DNA of 46,364 nt from an uncultured Clostridium sp. (GCF_937920395.1 NZ_CALEVF010000281.1:1-46364); one strand, 5' to 3'. Shown: positions 1 through 9,498, counted from the first letter of the stretch. A program made the numbers and translations. Notes: generated by a model not told the origin, from the letters alone.

Positions 1-11
1 GAAATCAATAT

Positions 12-95
12 TATCCCCTGTCCTTTTACCTGAGAGTTTCACTAGTTTTCACAAGTTTTCTCCTTCGGTGCTCAATTTGAGTCTCTCCAAGGGCT
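12..95 (-). ncRNA. Glycine riboswitch aptamer
   Basis: Read on the minus strand, this stretch carries the conserved glycine aptamer blocks in order: GGAGAGACTC (79-88), a P2 stem closing on ACCGAAGGAG (60-69), then ACTCTCAGG (29-37) and AAAAGGACAG (18-27). Glycine riboswitches normally switch on glycine cleavage genes or a sodium:alanine/glycine symporter; the controlled gene lies left of position 1 and cannot be seen. Only one aptamer is recognisable. The usual upstream partner of a tandem riboswitch is replaced by a sequence containing a strong hairpin. The assignment rests on the conserved core sequences and is confident; the target is unknown. Confidence 0.9.
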
Positions 96-144
96 CGTCC
101 TATAACAGTCATATCCATGTGGTACCTAAAAATTTACTTTTTTG

Positions 145-165
145 GTGTATAGATATACTATACAC
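145..165 (-). repeat. Hairpin in the riboswitch leader
   Basis: The 8-nt arms GTGTATAG (145-152) and CTATACAC (158-165) are perfect complements around a 5-nt loop. It sits in the transcribed leader between the predicted promoter and the glycine aptamer, where the first aptamer of a tandem riboswitch would normally be. It may be a remnant or stand-in (a ghost aptamer helix); that role is inferred from position only. Confidence 0.5.
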
Positions 166-211
166 TTCTGCTATAATCATCCGAACTATTTAGTTGTAAG
201 TTATTATTGTT

Positions 212-240
212 ATTCTAACAGTTTTACTAACTAATTTCAA
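212..240 (-). promoter_or_regulatory. Promoter for the glycine riboswitch transcript
   Basis: On the minus strand, TTGAAA (235-240) is separated by exactly 17 bp from TAGAAT (212-217), a good sigma-A type promoter. It lies after the lon terminator and about 120 nt upstream of the aptamer, so the riboswitch transcript probably starts near position 205. Confidence 0.65.
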
Positions 241-271
241 CATATTATATTAATTTTTCTAGTTAGTACAA

Positions 272-299
272 TAAAAAAATGCCCCTAAAGGCACTTTTT
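272..299 (-). terminator. Rho-independent terminator of lon
   Basis: TGCC (280-283) and GGCA (290-293) form a short GC stem, followed on the minus strand by a run of T (complement of 273-279). It lies just beyond the lon stop codon. The stem is short but flanking A/T pairing extends it. Confidence 0.65.
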
Positions 300-308
300 A
301 AACATATC

Positions 309-2696
309 TTATATTTGATTTTCTTTAATCTTTATTTCTGAAGAAATATTAGGATTAAACACATGTTCTATTCTAGGTAGTGATATTCCTAATGTTTCAC
401 GAAGAACATCCTCTACTGTTTCTACAGTTTTAATGGTTAATAAACTCTTAACTTCTTCAGGCACATCCTTTAAGTCAACTAAATTTTCCTTAGGAATTAA
501 TATATTCGTTATACCAGCTCTTTGAGCTCCAATTAGTTTTTCCTTAAGTCCACCTATTGGAAGTACTGCCCCTCTTAAGGTAATTTCTCCTGTCATGGCA
601 AGTTTTGAATCCACTTTTATACCCGTAACAAGGGATGCAAGTGCAGTGAACAATGTAATTCCAGCTGAAGGACCATCTTTAGGAACAGATCCTGATGGAA
701 CATGAATATGAAGATCTCTTTCTTTAAAGTTTATAGAATTCATTGGTAACCTTGATTTAAGTAAACTTAAAGATATCCTTGCAGATTCCTTCATAACATC
801 TCCTAGTTGTCCTGTTAATATGACTTGTCCACTTCCTAGCATGTCTGTAGCTTCAATGAAGAGTATTTCTCCACCTACTGATGTCCATGCAAGGCCCGTT
901 ACTACTCCTGGTGGATTATCCTTTTGTGCTTTATCATGACTGGAAACTTTTCTGCCAAGTAAATCATCTAAATCACTTTCAGTAACAATAAATGGTAATT
1001 CACCTTTATGAGATACAATTTTTTCTGAAGTAATTCTTGCAAGCGTAGCAAGTTGTTTTTTAAGGCCACGAACACCAGCTTCCATTGTATATTCGCTGAT
1101 TATCTTCTGTAAAGCTCCATCTTCAATCACTAACTGTTCATTATTTAATCCATGTTCTTCAAGTATTTCGGGTATTAAATGATTCTTTGCAATATGAAAT
1201 TTTTCATTCATAGTATAACTAGATATTTGAATTATCTCCATTCTATCAAGTAGAGGCCTTGGAATGTTATCCAAAGAGTTAGCTGTTGCTATAAAGAATA
1301 CTTCTGACAAATCATAAGGTACATCCAAATAATGATCAGTAAAACTATTGTTTTGCTCTGGATCTAGTACTTCAAGTAAAGCACTAGCTGGATCTCCATT
1401 ATAGCCAGTCATTAGTTTATCTACTTCATCTAAAACCATAACTGGATTTATTTCTCCAGCTTTTTTTATGCTTTCAATAATTCTTCCTGGCATTGCCCCA
1501 ATATAAGTTCTTCTATGTCCTCTTATTTCTGACTCATCACGTATACCACCTAAACTTAATCTTATATATTCTCTGCCCATTGCCTGTGCAATACTTTTAC
1601 CTAAACTTGTCTTACCAGTACCTGGAGGTCCAACTAATAATAAAATAGAACCTTTTTTATCTTTTTTAAGTTGCATAACCGCTAAATGTTGTATTATTCT
1701 ATCCTTAACTTTATCTAGTCCATAATGCTGCTGGTCAAGTATTCGCCTTGCTTCGCCTAAATTAATAATTTTTTGTTCAGACTTTTTCCAAGGAAGTTTA
1801 ACTAATAAATCTAAATAATTACGTACAACATTATATTCAGCACTGTTTTCACTTTGTCTTTCTAACTTTTCAAGTTCATCTAAAGCAACAGTTTTTATTT
1901 CATCTGGCATTTGAGCTTCTTCAATTTTATCTATATAAGTTTTGTCTTTCTTCGCACCCTCACTTTTACCTTCATCCAATTCTGTTTGAATTGCCTTTAA
2001 CTGATCTCTTAATACTGCTTCTCTATACCCCTTATTAGCTTTCTGAGTAAATTTTTCTGCCATCTCAAGTTGCAATTTAAGAGCTTCCTTTTGTTTTAGG
2101 ATGTAATCCATAAACTTAAGACTTCTCTCTTTCAATGATTTAATCTTAATTAAATCATACTTTTCTTCGTTTGTTAGCGGCATAAATTGAGTAAGATGAG
2201 CCATTAGTGAATTTAGGTCTTTTTGATCTTCTATCATCTTCATAAACTGATCTGATCCCTTAAATCTTTCACTAACCTCACGAGTAACCTTCTTAATGCA
2301 CTCAATCATTTCTTCTTGACCTTTTTCATTAAGATCAATTATATCTGGTGTAACCTCAAATTCTACACGTATAAAGCCACTTTCAATAGTAAGTTCATTA
2401 ATCTCAACCCTATCTAAAGTTTTAATCTTCACTTGATATCCTTTTTCTGTTTTCTCAACATCATTTACATGAAATGTAACTCCTACTCTATGAAAATCTT
2501 CTTCTTTTAACTGATTTTGATTAAAGTTTTGTTTTAAAGGTAAAGCGATACTAAATTGCTGCTTATCCTCTAAATTTTGAAGTTCTTCTTCACTAATTTT
2601 ATTTAGTTTTAAAGTATAAGCCATTCCTGGTAATAAAACTATATCTGCCACAGGAATTACCATTCCCTCTTTATTTTTTTTATCTAAACTCATCAT
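309..2696 (-). CDS. lon: ATP-dependent protease Lon (LonA type)
   Basis: This 795-residue protein is a full-length LonA protease, a cytoplasmic hexamer that degrades misfolded and regulatory proteins. The N-terminal substrate-binding domain and coiled coil cover roughly residues 10-300. The AAA+ module follows, with Walker A GPPGTGKT near residue 355 and Walker B VMVLDEVDK. The C-terminal protease domain has the catalytic Ser in DGPSAG near residue 676 and the Lys in GGLKEK near residue 716, so the Ser-Lys dyad is intact. The ATG at 2696 follows AAAGGA at a normal distance. A site nearly identical to the tetR operator lies about 30 bp upstream (2726-2746), so the neighbouring TetR protein may regulate lon, which is inferred from sequence only. 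Confidence 0.97.
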   Translation of the reverse strand: MMSLDKKNKEGMVIPVADIVLLPGMAYTLKLNKISEEELQNLEDKQQFSIALPLKQNFNQNQLKEEDFHRVGVTFHVNDVEKTEKGYQVKIKTLDRVEINELTIESGFIRVEFEVTPDIIDLNEKGQEEMIECIKKVTREVSERFKGSDQFMKMIEDQKDLNSLMAHLTQFMPLTNEEKYDLIKIKSLKERSLKFMDYILKQKEALKLQLEMAEKFTQKANKGYREAVLRDQLKAIQTELDEGKSEGAKKDKTYIDKIEEAQMPDEIKTVALDELEKLERQSENSAEYNVVRNYLDLLVKLPWKKSEQKIINLGEARRILDQQHYGLDKVKDRIIQHLAVMQLKKDKKGSILLLVGPPGTGKTSLGKSIAQAMGREYIRLSLGGIRDESEIRGHRRTYIGAMPGRIIESIKKAGEINPVMVLDEVDKLMTGYNGDPASALLEVLDPEQNNSFTDHYLDVPYDLSEVFFIATANSLDNIPRPLLDRMEIIQISSYTMNEKFHIAKNHLIPEILEEHGLNNEQLVIEDGALQKIISEYTMEAGVRGLKKQLATLARITSEKIVSHKGELPFIVTESDLDDLLGRKVSSHDKAQKDNPPGVVTGLAWTSVGGEILFIEATDMLGSGQVILTGQLGDVMKESARISLSLLKSRLPMNSINFKERDLHIHVPSGSVPKDGPSAGITLFTALASLVTGIKVDSKLAMTGEITLRGAVLPIGGLKEKLIGAQRAGITNILIPKENLVDLKDVPEEVKSLLTIKTVETVEDVLRETLGISLPRIEHVFNPNISSEIKIKENQI

Positions 2697-2725
2697 TTAA
2701 ATCATCCTTTCTTTCGATATCATTC

Positions 2726-2746
2726 ATAAGTGAATGTTCGTTTAAT
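2726..2746 (-). promoter_or_regulatory. Putative TetR operator in the lon leader
   Basis: Read on the minus strand, this 21-bp site matches the operator in the tetR promoter (3373-3393) at 17 of 21 positions, sharing the core TAAACGA-N-C-N-TTCA-N-TTAT. It lies in the 88-bp gap between the tetR stop and the lon start. I find no convincing -35/-10 pair here, so whether the site covers a promoter or only the 5' untranslated region is open. Confidence 0.6.
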
Positions 2747-2784
2747 AAATTATCCGCTTCTATTTAATAAAATAATTTGTATAG

Positions 2785-3348
2785 TTAGGCTAATAAAGCA
2801 TCCTGTATTATTGTAATCAACTCTTTTAGTAAATCATCTTTTTCAACTTCTCCAATGCATTGGTTACTAGCAATAGATTTTATTGGGAAAAAAAGTATTG
2901 CTACCAAGTTATCATTTTGAATATTTTTCAGGACTCTTTTTTCTTTCATTTCCTCAAACAAATCATTCAAATTTTTTATGCCTTTTCTATCTAAACAATG
3001 ACAAGCTAAGGCTGGACAACTGGAGAATTGATCCACAAAATGAAATATTTCTCCATTCTCTTTAATGTAAGTATAATATCCTCTGACAAGTATTTCAATA
3101 AGTTCATGCCCATTCATATTTTTATAAACCCTTCCAAGCAAATAATCAAATATTTTTTCAGAATACTCATAATATATATCTTGAAACATAATTTCTTTAT
3201 TCTCATAATAAATATAAACAGTTGCTGGGGAAACCCCTGCCTCTTTTGCAATCTTTGAAATAGAAGTACCATGAAAACCTAGTTCAAGTATTAGTTTAAC
3301 AACTGCTTCCTTTATACTTTTTTCTTTTTCATCATCTTTTCTTCTCAT
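2785..3348 (-). CDS. TetR/AcrR family transcriptional regulator
   Basis: This 187-residue protein has the typical TetR layout. An N-terminal helix-turn-helix spans about residues 12-55 (TSISKIAKEAGVSPATVYIY, then YENKEIMF), followed by a divergent all-helical ligand and dimerisation domain. Residues 90-120 include three Cys (SCPALACHC), which may bind a ligand or metal or sense redox state; this is speculation. The ATG at 3348 follows AGAGGTG at a good distance. An operator lies exactly within the spacer of its own promoter, which indicates autorepression. TetR regulators usually control an adjacent efflux gene; here the only close neighbour carrying the operator is lon. The ligand is unknown. 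Confidence 0.9.
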   Translation of the reverse strand: MRRKDDEKEKSIKEAVVKLILELGFHGTSISKIAKEAGVSPATVYIYYENKEIMFQDIYYEYSEKIFDYLLGRVYKNMNGHELIEILVRGYYTYIKENGEIFHFVDQFSSCPALACHCLDRKGIKNLNDLFEEMKEKRVLKNIQNDNLVAILFFPIKSIASNQCIGEVEKDDLLKELITIIQDALLA

Positions 3349-3370
3349 CTAAACACCTCTATTAACTTCT

Positions 3371-3399
3371 ATAATAAACGATCGTTCATTTATTGTCAA
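3371..3399 (-). promoter_or_regulatory. tetR promoter with embedded operator
   Basis: On the minus strand TTGACA (3394-3399) and TATTAT (3371-3376) are 17 bp apart, close to the sigma-A consensus. The spacer holds a near-perfect inverted repeat centred on AACGATCGTT. A repressor bound here would block RNA polymerase directly, the usual arrangement for TetR autoregulation. Confidence 0.8.
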
Positions 3400-3440
3400 G
3401 CGATAGTTTACATTTTAAAATTATATTTATTTTTTACTAC

Positions 3441-5662
3441 TTAGTAATTAAAACCAATAATCTGATTTTTACCCATATTTTTTGCATTATATAAAGCATT
3501 ATCAGCACTCCTTATGAATTCAATAATTGTATTCTCATTATTAGGAATAATCGCTGAAACACCTAATGTTACAGTTACACAATCTTTTACTATTGAAAAT
3601 TTATGTGGTATTGATAATTTCTCCACAATACGTCTAAAATCTTCCCCGTATATAATTGCCTCCTCTATAGTTGTATCAGGAAGTACAATTACAAACTCAT
3701 CTCCACCATATCTTGCTGCAAAATATTTCTTCATCAATGTTTGTCTAAGCACATTACTTATTTTTATTATGCAATCATCTCCGTCTGTATGACCATAATT
3801 ATCATTATATTGTTTAAAACAATCAATATCAAAAATTATTATTGATATAATACTTTTTTTCTCCTTTGCTCTATCCCATTCATTTGAAATAATAGAATCA
3901 AATTTTCTTCTGTTAGGAATACCTGTTAATCCGTCATTTTCTGATAAATAAATTAATTTATTATTAGTCTCTTCTAGTTGTAATTGAACTTTTCGCCTTT
4001 GCTCCACCTCAATAAGAAGATCCATTGATTTTATTGCATTATTTATTGCTATGGAAGCATATGATGAAAGTGCTTTTATCATTTCCACTGTAAGCATCTT
4101 AAAAGAATTTTTCTTGAAAGCTTGTACCGTAATTACTCCAATTAAATTATTATCAATGGTTAGAGGACAGTATATTGCGGACTTAAGTTCATAATTTTCT
4201 TTATTAGTTGTACTATAATTTAATGAATCCACATAATTTAAATATTCATTATGCATATCATTAATGACTATGATTTTATTCTCTTTTAAACATTTTACAG
4301 CGAGACTTGCTTTGTTATCGAAATTAACCTCATGCATATTATTTTTCACATTGTTCTCTATTAGATATTTATATTCAATTGTTCTATTCTTCTCATTATA
4401 AATAGCAATTCCAAATTCATTTGCTTCCATAAAGATTTGCACTGTATCATGTAGCATTTCATAAATTTCATTAAGATCTAAGGTAGTTGTTATTTTGGCT
4501 CCTAACTCACTAATTATTGATATATTTTTTATGATTTCATAAGATCCTCTGTTTTTACTCTAAGTGCTTCACTATTTTCTAATATTCTCCTATTTTCTTC
4601 TTCTAATTTTTCAATCTGTACCTTCGATTTTAAGCTTCTAACTCTATTATTAAGTTCCAAGCTTTCTAACTTTTCTTCATTTTCAAAATATAATTTATAA
4701 TACCTATTAGCATTATATGTATCTTTTTCACTTTCATAAAATTTTATAGTTCTTTTACATATTTCCATAGTTTTAGCATGCATTTTATTTTCTATAGAAA
4801 TTCTGTACGCATCGTCCAGTTTATCAATTGCTTCACTCTTCCTTCCAGCATTTTCAAGAAAATTACTAAAATCTAAAAGAAGGTCAATTTTGAAATAAAT
4901 GTAATCCGTTTCTATTGAAATTTCGAAGGCCTTTAAAAAATATTTTTCACACTCCACATACTTTAATTTTTTCTCATAAATTAAAGCAAGTATCCCATAA
5001 GCTTCTTGTATACCAATTTTATAATTGTAATTCAATAAAATAACAACTGCTTCATTTAAATATCGCAAAGCACTTTCATAATCACCTAATTTATATTGGT
5101 TGTTACCTAAATTAGTAAGTACCATACCAAATGTAGCTTGGTAATTTAGTTTACTTTCTATATTTATAGCAAGATTATAATATACAATTGCCTCTTCATA
5201 ACATTTAAGCATTCTATATATCTCGCCAATATTATTATAAATTGTTGCAATATAACTTTCAACACAACGATTCTTATAGTGATTTTCACCTTTATTAAAG
5301 GTTTTCGCTATTTTTTCAGCAAAATTATAGTAATCTAAACTCTTTTCGTATTTTTCAATATCAAAATAAATATTACCTAAATTTATATATGCTAGTATTT
5401 GCAAATCACATATATTATTTTTTTGAGATAACTTTATGGAATCAAATAAATACATTGTTGCTTTTTCATATTTACTTATATTTAAAAAAGCTCTCCCTAT
5501 GCACAAAAGTGTAAATGCCATTCCTTTTTCATTAACCTTATCAACGCAAAACGAATGTACTTTAAGACCATACTCAATAGTCTTCTCTGAATTTATATAT
5601 GTAATTTGTTCAAGATTCTCTAACATTTCATTAATTTCACTGTTAGTATATTTTTCTTTCAT
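3441..5662 (-). pseudogene. TPR-GAF-GGDEF signalling protein split by a frameshift
   Basis: Two minus-strand reading frames together form one recognisable gene. The upstream part (4529-5662, 377 residues) starts at the ATG at 5662 after GGGAGGGG and is made of TPR repeats ending in a coiled coil. The downstream part (3441-4457 as an ATG ORF) has a GAF-like sensor and a diguanylate cyclase domain with GGDEF near its residue 250. Its frame extends upstream without a stop to about 4540 (residues KNISIISELG), and the ATG at 4457 falls inside the GAF domain with no ribosome binding site. The frames differ as expected for a one-base loss; one extra A in AAA near 4533 would restore continuity. No RxxD inhibitory site precedes GGDEF. 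It could be an authentic mutation or a sequencing error. Confidence 0.8.
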
Positions 5663-5820
5663 AATCATCCCCTCCCAAAGAAATCCAATACACATAGTGT
5701 TTTTATATAATCTCTTTAGATATACATACAAATATTTATTTTGATATGTAAATATTTAAATTATACAATATATTACTTTACTTTGCCATATTTTTAGTTT
5801 AAGTTACAATAAATCCTTGA

Positions 5821-6639
5821 TTACTTGCTTTTTTTCACTTCCTGCATCAATTCCTTAATATTTCCTTCGATGCATGGATACTCTAGTTTCAAATTTTCCA
5901 TAGCTTTTACTATTATCTTTAATATGATATAATCTCTAAACCATCTATGATTTGCAGGAATTACATACCAGGGAGCTTCACTGGTGCTACAATTAGATAT
6001 CACATCGCTGTAGCATTCTTGGTACTTATCCCAAAATTTTCTCTCCTTTAAATCTGCCTCTGAAAACTTCCAATTCTTTTCTGGCAATTCTAATCTACTT
6101 TCTAATTTTTCCAATTGAAAATCCTTTGATATATTTAAAAAGAATTTTAATACAATTGTATTATTATTCACTAGATATTTCTCAAATTCATTTATTTCCT
6201 TAAACCTGCTAAAGGCAGTATCTTCATCTATCATATTATGAACACGTGTAACAAGAACATCTTCATAATATGATCTATTAAACACCGCAATATCACCTTT
6301 CATCGGTGTTTTCTTATGCACTCTCCAGAGATAACCATGTCCTAATTCTTCTGGGGTTGGAACCTTAAAATTTTCAACATTAAATCCACTTGTGTTCACC
6401 CCTGCTAGTACTTTTTTAACAGTGCTATCTTTACCACTACAATCCATACCTTGTAGTATTATTAAAAGCCCATATTTTTTAGAAGCATATAACACATCTT
6501 GAAGTTCAATAAACTTCTCCTGTAATTTTACATATTCTTCTTCTATATCTTTTTTAGATAAATCAGCTGTATCAGCCGGTTTAAAATCTTTCATGTCAAA
6601 TTTTTTATTATTAGAACTAATTGTAATTTTATTTATCAT
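5821..6639 (-). CDS. Polyphosphate kinase 2 family protein (PPK2)
   Basis: This 272-residue protein belongs to the PPK2 family, soluble enzymes that transfer phosphate between inorganic polyphosphate and nucleoside mono- or diphosphates. The Walker A loop GMDCSGKD is at residues 64-71. The second conserved block, FNRSYYEDVLVTRVH, is near residues 119-133, and the lid-like region with WKFSEADLKER is near 190. The length fits single-domain PPK2 rather than the duplicated two-domain form. The closest named group is the polyphosphate:nucleotide phosphotransferase (class III-like) type, but ADP versus AMP preference cannot be read from sequence. The ATG follows AGGAGGA at a normal distance. It appears monocistronic. 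Confidence 0.9.
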   Translation of the reverse strand: MINKITISSNNKKFDMKDFKPADTADLSKKDIEEEYVKLQEKFIELQDVLYASKKYGLLIILQGMDCSGKDSTVKKVLAGVNTSGFNVENFKVPTPEELGHGYLWRVHKKTPMKGDIAVFNRSYYEDVLVTRVHNMIDEDTAFSRFKEINEFEKYLVNNNTIVLKFFLNISKDFQLEKLESRLELPEKNWKFSEADLKERKFWDKYQECYSDVISNCSTSEAPWYVIPANHRWFRDYIILKIIVKAMENLKLEYPCIEGNIKELMQEVKKSK

Positions 6640-6700
6640 TTTATATTCCTCCTATTTCAAAGTATTTTACTTTACTCTACCTGTTCTGTCAAGAATATTC

Positions 6701-8056
6701 TTACAATACAGAACTGTACCTTATTTTTTTAATACTCCTTATAAGAAAAAATATTGTAAGCGCTGTTGCAATCAAATCGGCACAAGGCTGTGAAAACCAT
6801 AATCCATCCAATTTTAAAAACAATGGGAGTATAAGAATAATCGGTATTAACACTATAACTTGTCTTAAAATACTTAAAGTCATCGATGTTTTTGCTTCAT
6901 TTATAGCTTGAAAATAACTTGCGCCTAAAATTTGAAATCCTAAAATAGGTAAAAACATTAAATCAATCCTGAGTCCACGTGCCCCTAACTTTATTAGTTC
7001 AGGATTATTACCTACAAATATTGTGATAAGTTGATTTGCAAATAATTGTACAACAATAAATCCAATTACAGCAATACAAGTTCCAAAGGTTATGGCAAGC
7101 TTTAAAACTTTAAAAACTCTATCGTATAATTTAGCCCCATAATTATATCCTATTATAGGCTGTATCCCTTGACTAATACCAACTATGGGCATAAAAATAA
7201 GCATTGATATACTATTGAGTACCCCCATTGCAGCAATAGCAATATCCCCGCCATAAGTATAAAGACCTTTATTATATAAAATAGCTACTAGGCTTGAGGC
7301 TATTTGCATTGAGAACGGTGCCACCCCAATTTCAAAAATATCCTTTACAATATGTTTATTGAGATTTAAATTAGTTTTGTTTAATTTAAGTATACTTCCA
7401 CTTTTTTTACATATAAAATATCTAAGTACTACTAAAGTATTAAAAGCTTGAGAAATTACAGTTGCTATTGCAGCACCTTGTATTCCCATTTTAAATACGA
7501 ATATAAATATTGGATCTAATATAATATTTATAATTGCGCCAAACATCATTGTAAACATTGCCATTTTAGGATTACCCTCGGCTCTAATTATATTATTAAT
7601 ACCAAATCCTATATTTTGAAAAACAGCCCCAATAAGTATAATTTGTATATATGCTTTTGCATAGAATATATTATTTTGACTTGCACCAAATAATATTAAA
7701 AGTTTATTCAAAAATAAAACTCCGAAAATTCCAAGTACTACTGATATTATTGTTAAAAGTATTACTGCATTCCCCAAAATATTATCTGCTGCCTCAACAT
7801 TTTTTTCTCCAAGTCTTATTGATATTACAGAGCAAGCTCCTATACCAATAAGCATCCCAAATGCCATTATAATAACTGATATTGGGAATGTTATAGCAAG
7901 ACCTGATAATGCATATGATCCTACCCCTTTAATATGCCCTATATATATTCGATCAACAATGTTATATAAAGCATTAACTACCATTCCTGTTATTGCTGGC
8001 ACAGAAAACTTAAATAATAATTTCACTATACTTTCTGTTCCTAATTTTTCATTCAT
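6701..8056 (-). CDS. MATE family efflux transporter
   Basis: This 451-residue protein has twelve predicted membrane helices in two homologous halves and matches the MepA/NorM-like MATE family of cation-coupled multidrug exporters. The N-terminus (TESIVKLLFKFSVPAITGM) and the loop VVNALYNIVDRIYIGHIKG are characteristic of the clostridial MepA-like group. The internal repeat (GVAPFSMQIASSLVAILYN) marks the second half. The ATG at 8056 follows CGGAGGA. About 35 bp upstream is a Fur-box-like sequence, so iron-dependent expression is possible. The substrate is unknown. Confidence 0.92.
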   Translation of the reverse strand: MNEKLGTESIVKLLFKFSVPAITGMVVNALYNIVDRIYIGHIKGVGSYALSGLAITFPISVIIMAFGMLIGIGACSVISIRLGEKNVEAADNILGNAVILLTIISVVLGIFGVLFLNKLLILFGASQNNIFYAKAYIQIILIGAVFQNIGFGINNIIRAEGNPKMAMFTMMFGAIINIILDPIFIFVFKMGIQGAAIATVISQAFNTLVVLRYFICKKSGSILKLNKTNLNLNKHIVKDIFEIGVAPFSMQIASSLVAILYNKGLYTYGGDIAIAAMGVLNSISMLIFMPIVGISQGIQPIIGYNYGAKLYDRVFKVLKLAITFGTCIAVIGFIVVQLFANQLITIFVGNNPELIKLGARGLRIDLMFLPILGFQILGASYFQAINEAKTSMTLSILRQVIVLIPIILILPLFLKLDGLWFSQPCADLIATALTIFFLIRSIKKIRYSSVL

Positions 8057-8090
8057 AAAGTCTTCCTCCGTTTCGATATTAAATATCTAA

Positions 8091-8105
8091 TAATAATTAT
8101 TATCA
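8091..8105. promoter_or_regulatory. Fur-box-like inverted repeat
   Basis: TAATAATTATTATCA matches the 7-1-7 Fur consensus TGATAATNATTATCA at every defined position but one. It lies 35 bp upstream of the MATE gene. AT-rich DNA raises the chance of a fortuitous match, so this is suggestive only. Confidence 0.4.
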
Positions 8106-8268
8106 TTTACATTGTCGTGAAACTATACTAATATAATATACAAGAAACAAATATAAAATTTAAAGTTTAAACATAGTATTAAAAATAACTAACTTTTAAA
8201 AACGTAATATAACTAATATATCGTTTGTCTAAATCATAATTATAATATATTGAAAAGGAGAGATCAAA

Positions 8269-9393
8269 TTGAAATTAGAAATTGAAAGATTACTTAAATC
8301 AAAAACATTAGATTCATCTATAACTGTAAAAAACTCTTTAGTTATGGCACCAATGACTACATTTTCTGGAAACCCTGATGGAACAATATCTGAGGAAGAA
8401 TTAAGTTACTATAAATTAAGGTCAAAGGGTGTAGGAATAGTAATTACTGCAACAACATATGTAAGAGAATCGGGCAAAGGATTTCCTGGACAATTCGCTG
8501 CCTACAACAATAGCTTTTTACCTGGGTTAAAAAAATTAGCCCAAACCATAAAAGGAGAAGGAGCCTTAGCAATTCTTCAAATATTTCATGGCGGTAGAAT
8601 GGCAATTCCAGGCGAAATACCTGGTGGACAAACTATTAGCGCAAGCGCCGTAGCACCCGTTAGATCTGGTTCAATAACCCCTCGTGCTATGACAGAAGCA
8701 GAAATTCAAGATATTATTAAAGCTTTTGGTGAAACAACTAAACTTGCAATACTCGCTGGCTTTGATGGTGTTGAAATTCATGGGGCAAACACATATTTAT
8801 TACAACAATTTTTTTCTCCTCACTCGAACCGCAGAGAAGATGAATGGGGTGGAACTATAGAAAAAAGGATGAATTTTCCACTAGCAGTTATTGGCGAAGT
8901 TAAAAAAATTATTAAAGAAGATGGCATAAGTAATTTTATAGTAGGCTATCGCTTTTCACCAGAAGAAATAGAAAATCCTGGAATAACGTTGGAAGATACC
9001 CTTTTATTTATAGATGTACTTGCAAATCAAGGACTAAGTTACTTGCATAGTTCCATATCTGATTTTTGGCAAAGTTCAATACGTGATACATCTGATACTA
9101 CGCCTATTATTTGCAAGATACTAGACAAAATACATGGCAGAGTACCCTTTATTGGGGTTGGTTCTATTCATACACCTGAAGATGCTCTAAGGGCACTAAA
9201 TAGCGGCACAACATTTATATCTCTTGGCAGAGAGCTAATTATGGAGCCCGACTGGGTAAGCAAAGTCCAAAGTGATAATTTTTCAGAAATAAGGACTACC
9301 TTATGCAAAACTCAAGATAGATCTTTAAATATTCCACAACCACTTTGGAATATAATTATAAATACACCCGGTTGGTTTCCAATATCAAAATAA
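8269..9393 (+). CDS. NADH:flavin oxidoreductase (old yellow enzyme family)
   Basis: This 374-residue protein is an FMN-dependent TIM-barrel ene-reductase. Signatures include SLVMAPMTTFSG at the N-terminus, IFHGGR near residue 105, EIHGANTYLLQQFFSPHSNR with the active-site His and flavin contacts near residues 168-187, and FISLGRELIMEPDW at the C-terminal phosphate-binding region. It resembles the YqiG-like group and lacks the C-terminal Fe-S/FAD extension of 2,4-dienoyl-CoA reductases. I chose the TTG start at 8269 because AAGGAGAG precedes it at 7 bp and no better start follows. It is monocistronic and divergent from the MATE gene. The physiological substrate is not evident. Confidence 0.92.
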   Translation: MKLEIERLLKSKTLDSSITVKNSLVMAPMTTFSGNPDGTISEEELSYYKLRSKGVGIVITATTYVRESGKGFPGQFAAYNNSFLPGLKKLAQTIKGEGALAILQIFHGGRMAIPGEIPGGQTISASAVAPVRSGSITPRAMTEAEIQDIIKAFGETTKLAILAGFDGVEIHGANTYLLQQFFSPHSNRREDEWGGTIEKRMNFPLAVIGEVKKIIKEDGISNFIVGYRFSPEEIENPGITLEDTLLFIDVLANQGLSYLHSSISDFWQSSIRDTSDTTPIICKILDKIHGRVPFIGVGSIHTPEDALRALNSGTTFISLGRELIMEPDWVSKVQSDNFSEIRTTLCKTQDRSLNIPQPLWNIIINTPGWFPISK

Positions 9394-9446
9394 TTATCTT
9401 GTAACTAAAAATTATTTATCACCTCTTATATAAAAAACAAAAAATC

Positions 9447-9498
9447 AAAGAAATGTTTAGAGATGTAATTTACACTTTACTTCTCCATTCATTTCTTT
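9447..9498. terminator. Stem-loop between convergent genes
   Basis: AAAGAAATG (9447-9455) is perfectly complementary to CATTTCTTT (9490-9498) across a 34-nt loop. It lies between the convergent oxidoreductase and glutathione peroxidase genes, so it may act as a terminator, but the stem is AT-rich and the loop long. Confidence 0.35.

Noticed and set aside
3441..4457. Stand-alone GAF-GGDEF gene starting at 4457
   Set aside because: No ribosome binding site, the ATG falls inside the GAF domain, and clear coding sequence continues upstream in the same frame into the TPR gene's end.
4529..4560. Programmed -1 frameshift site
   Set aside because: No X-XXY-YYZ slippery heptamer or evident downstream structure; a simple one-base loss in AAA is sufficient.
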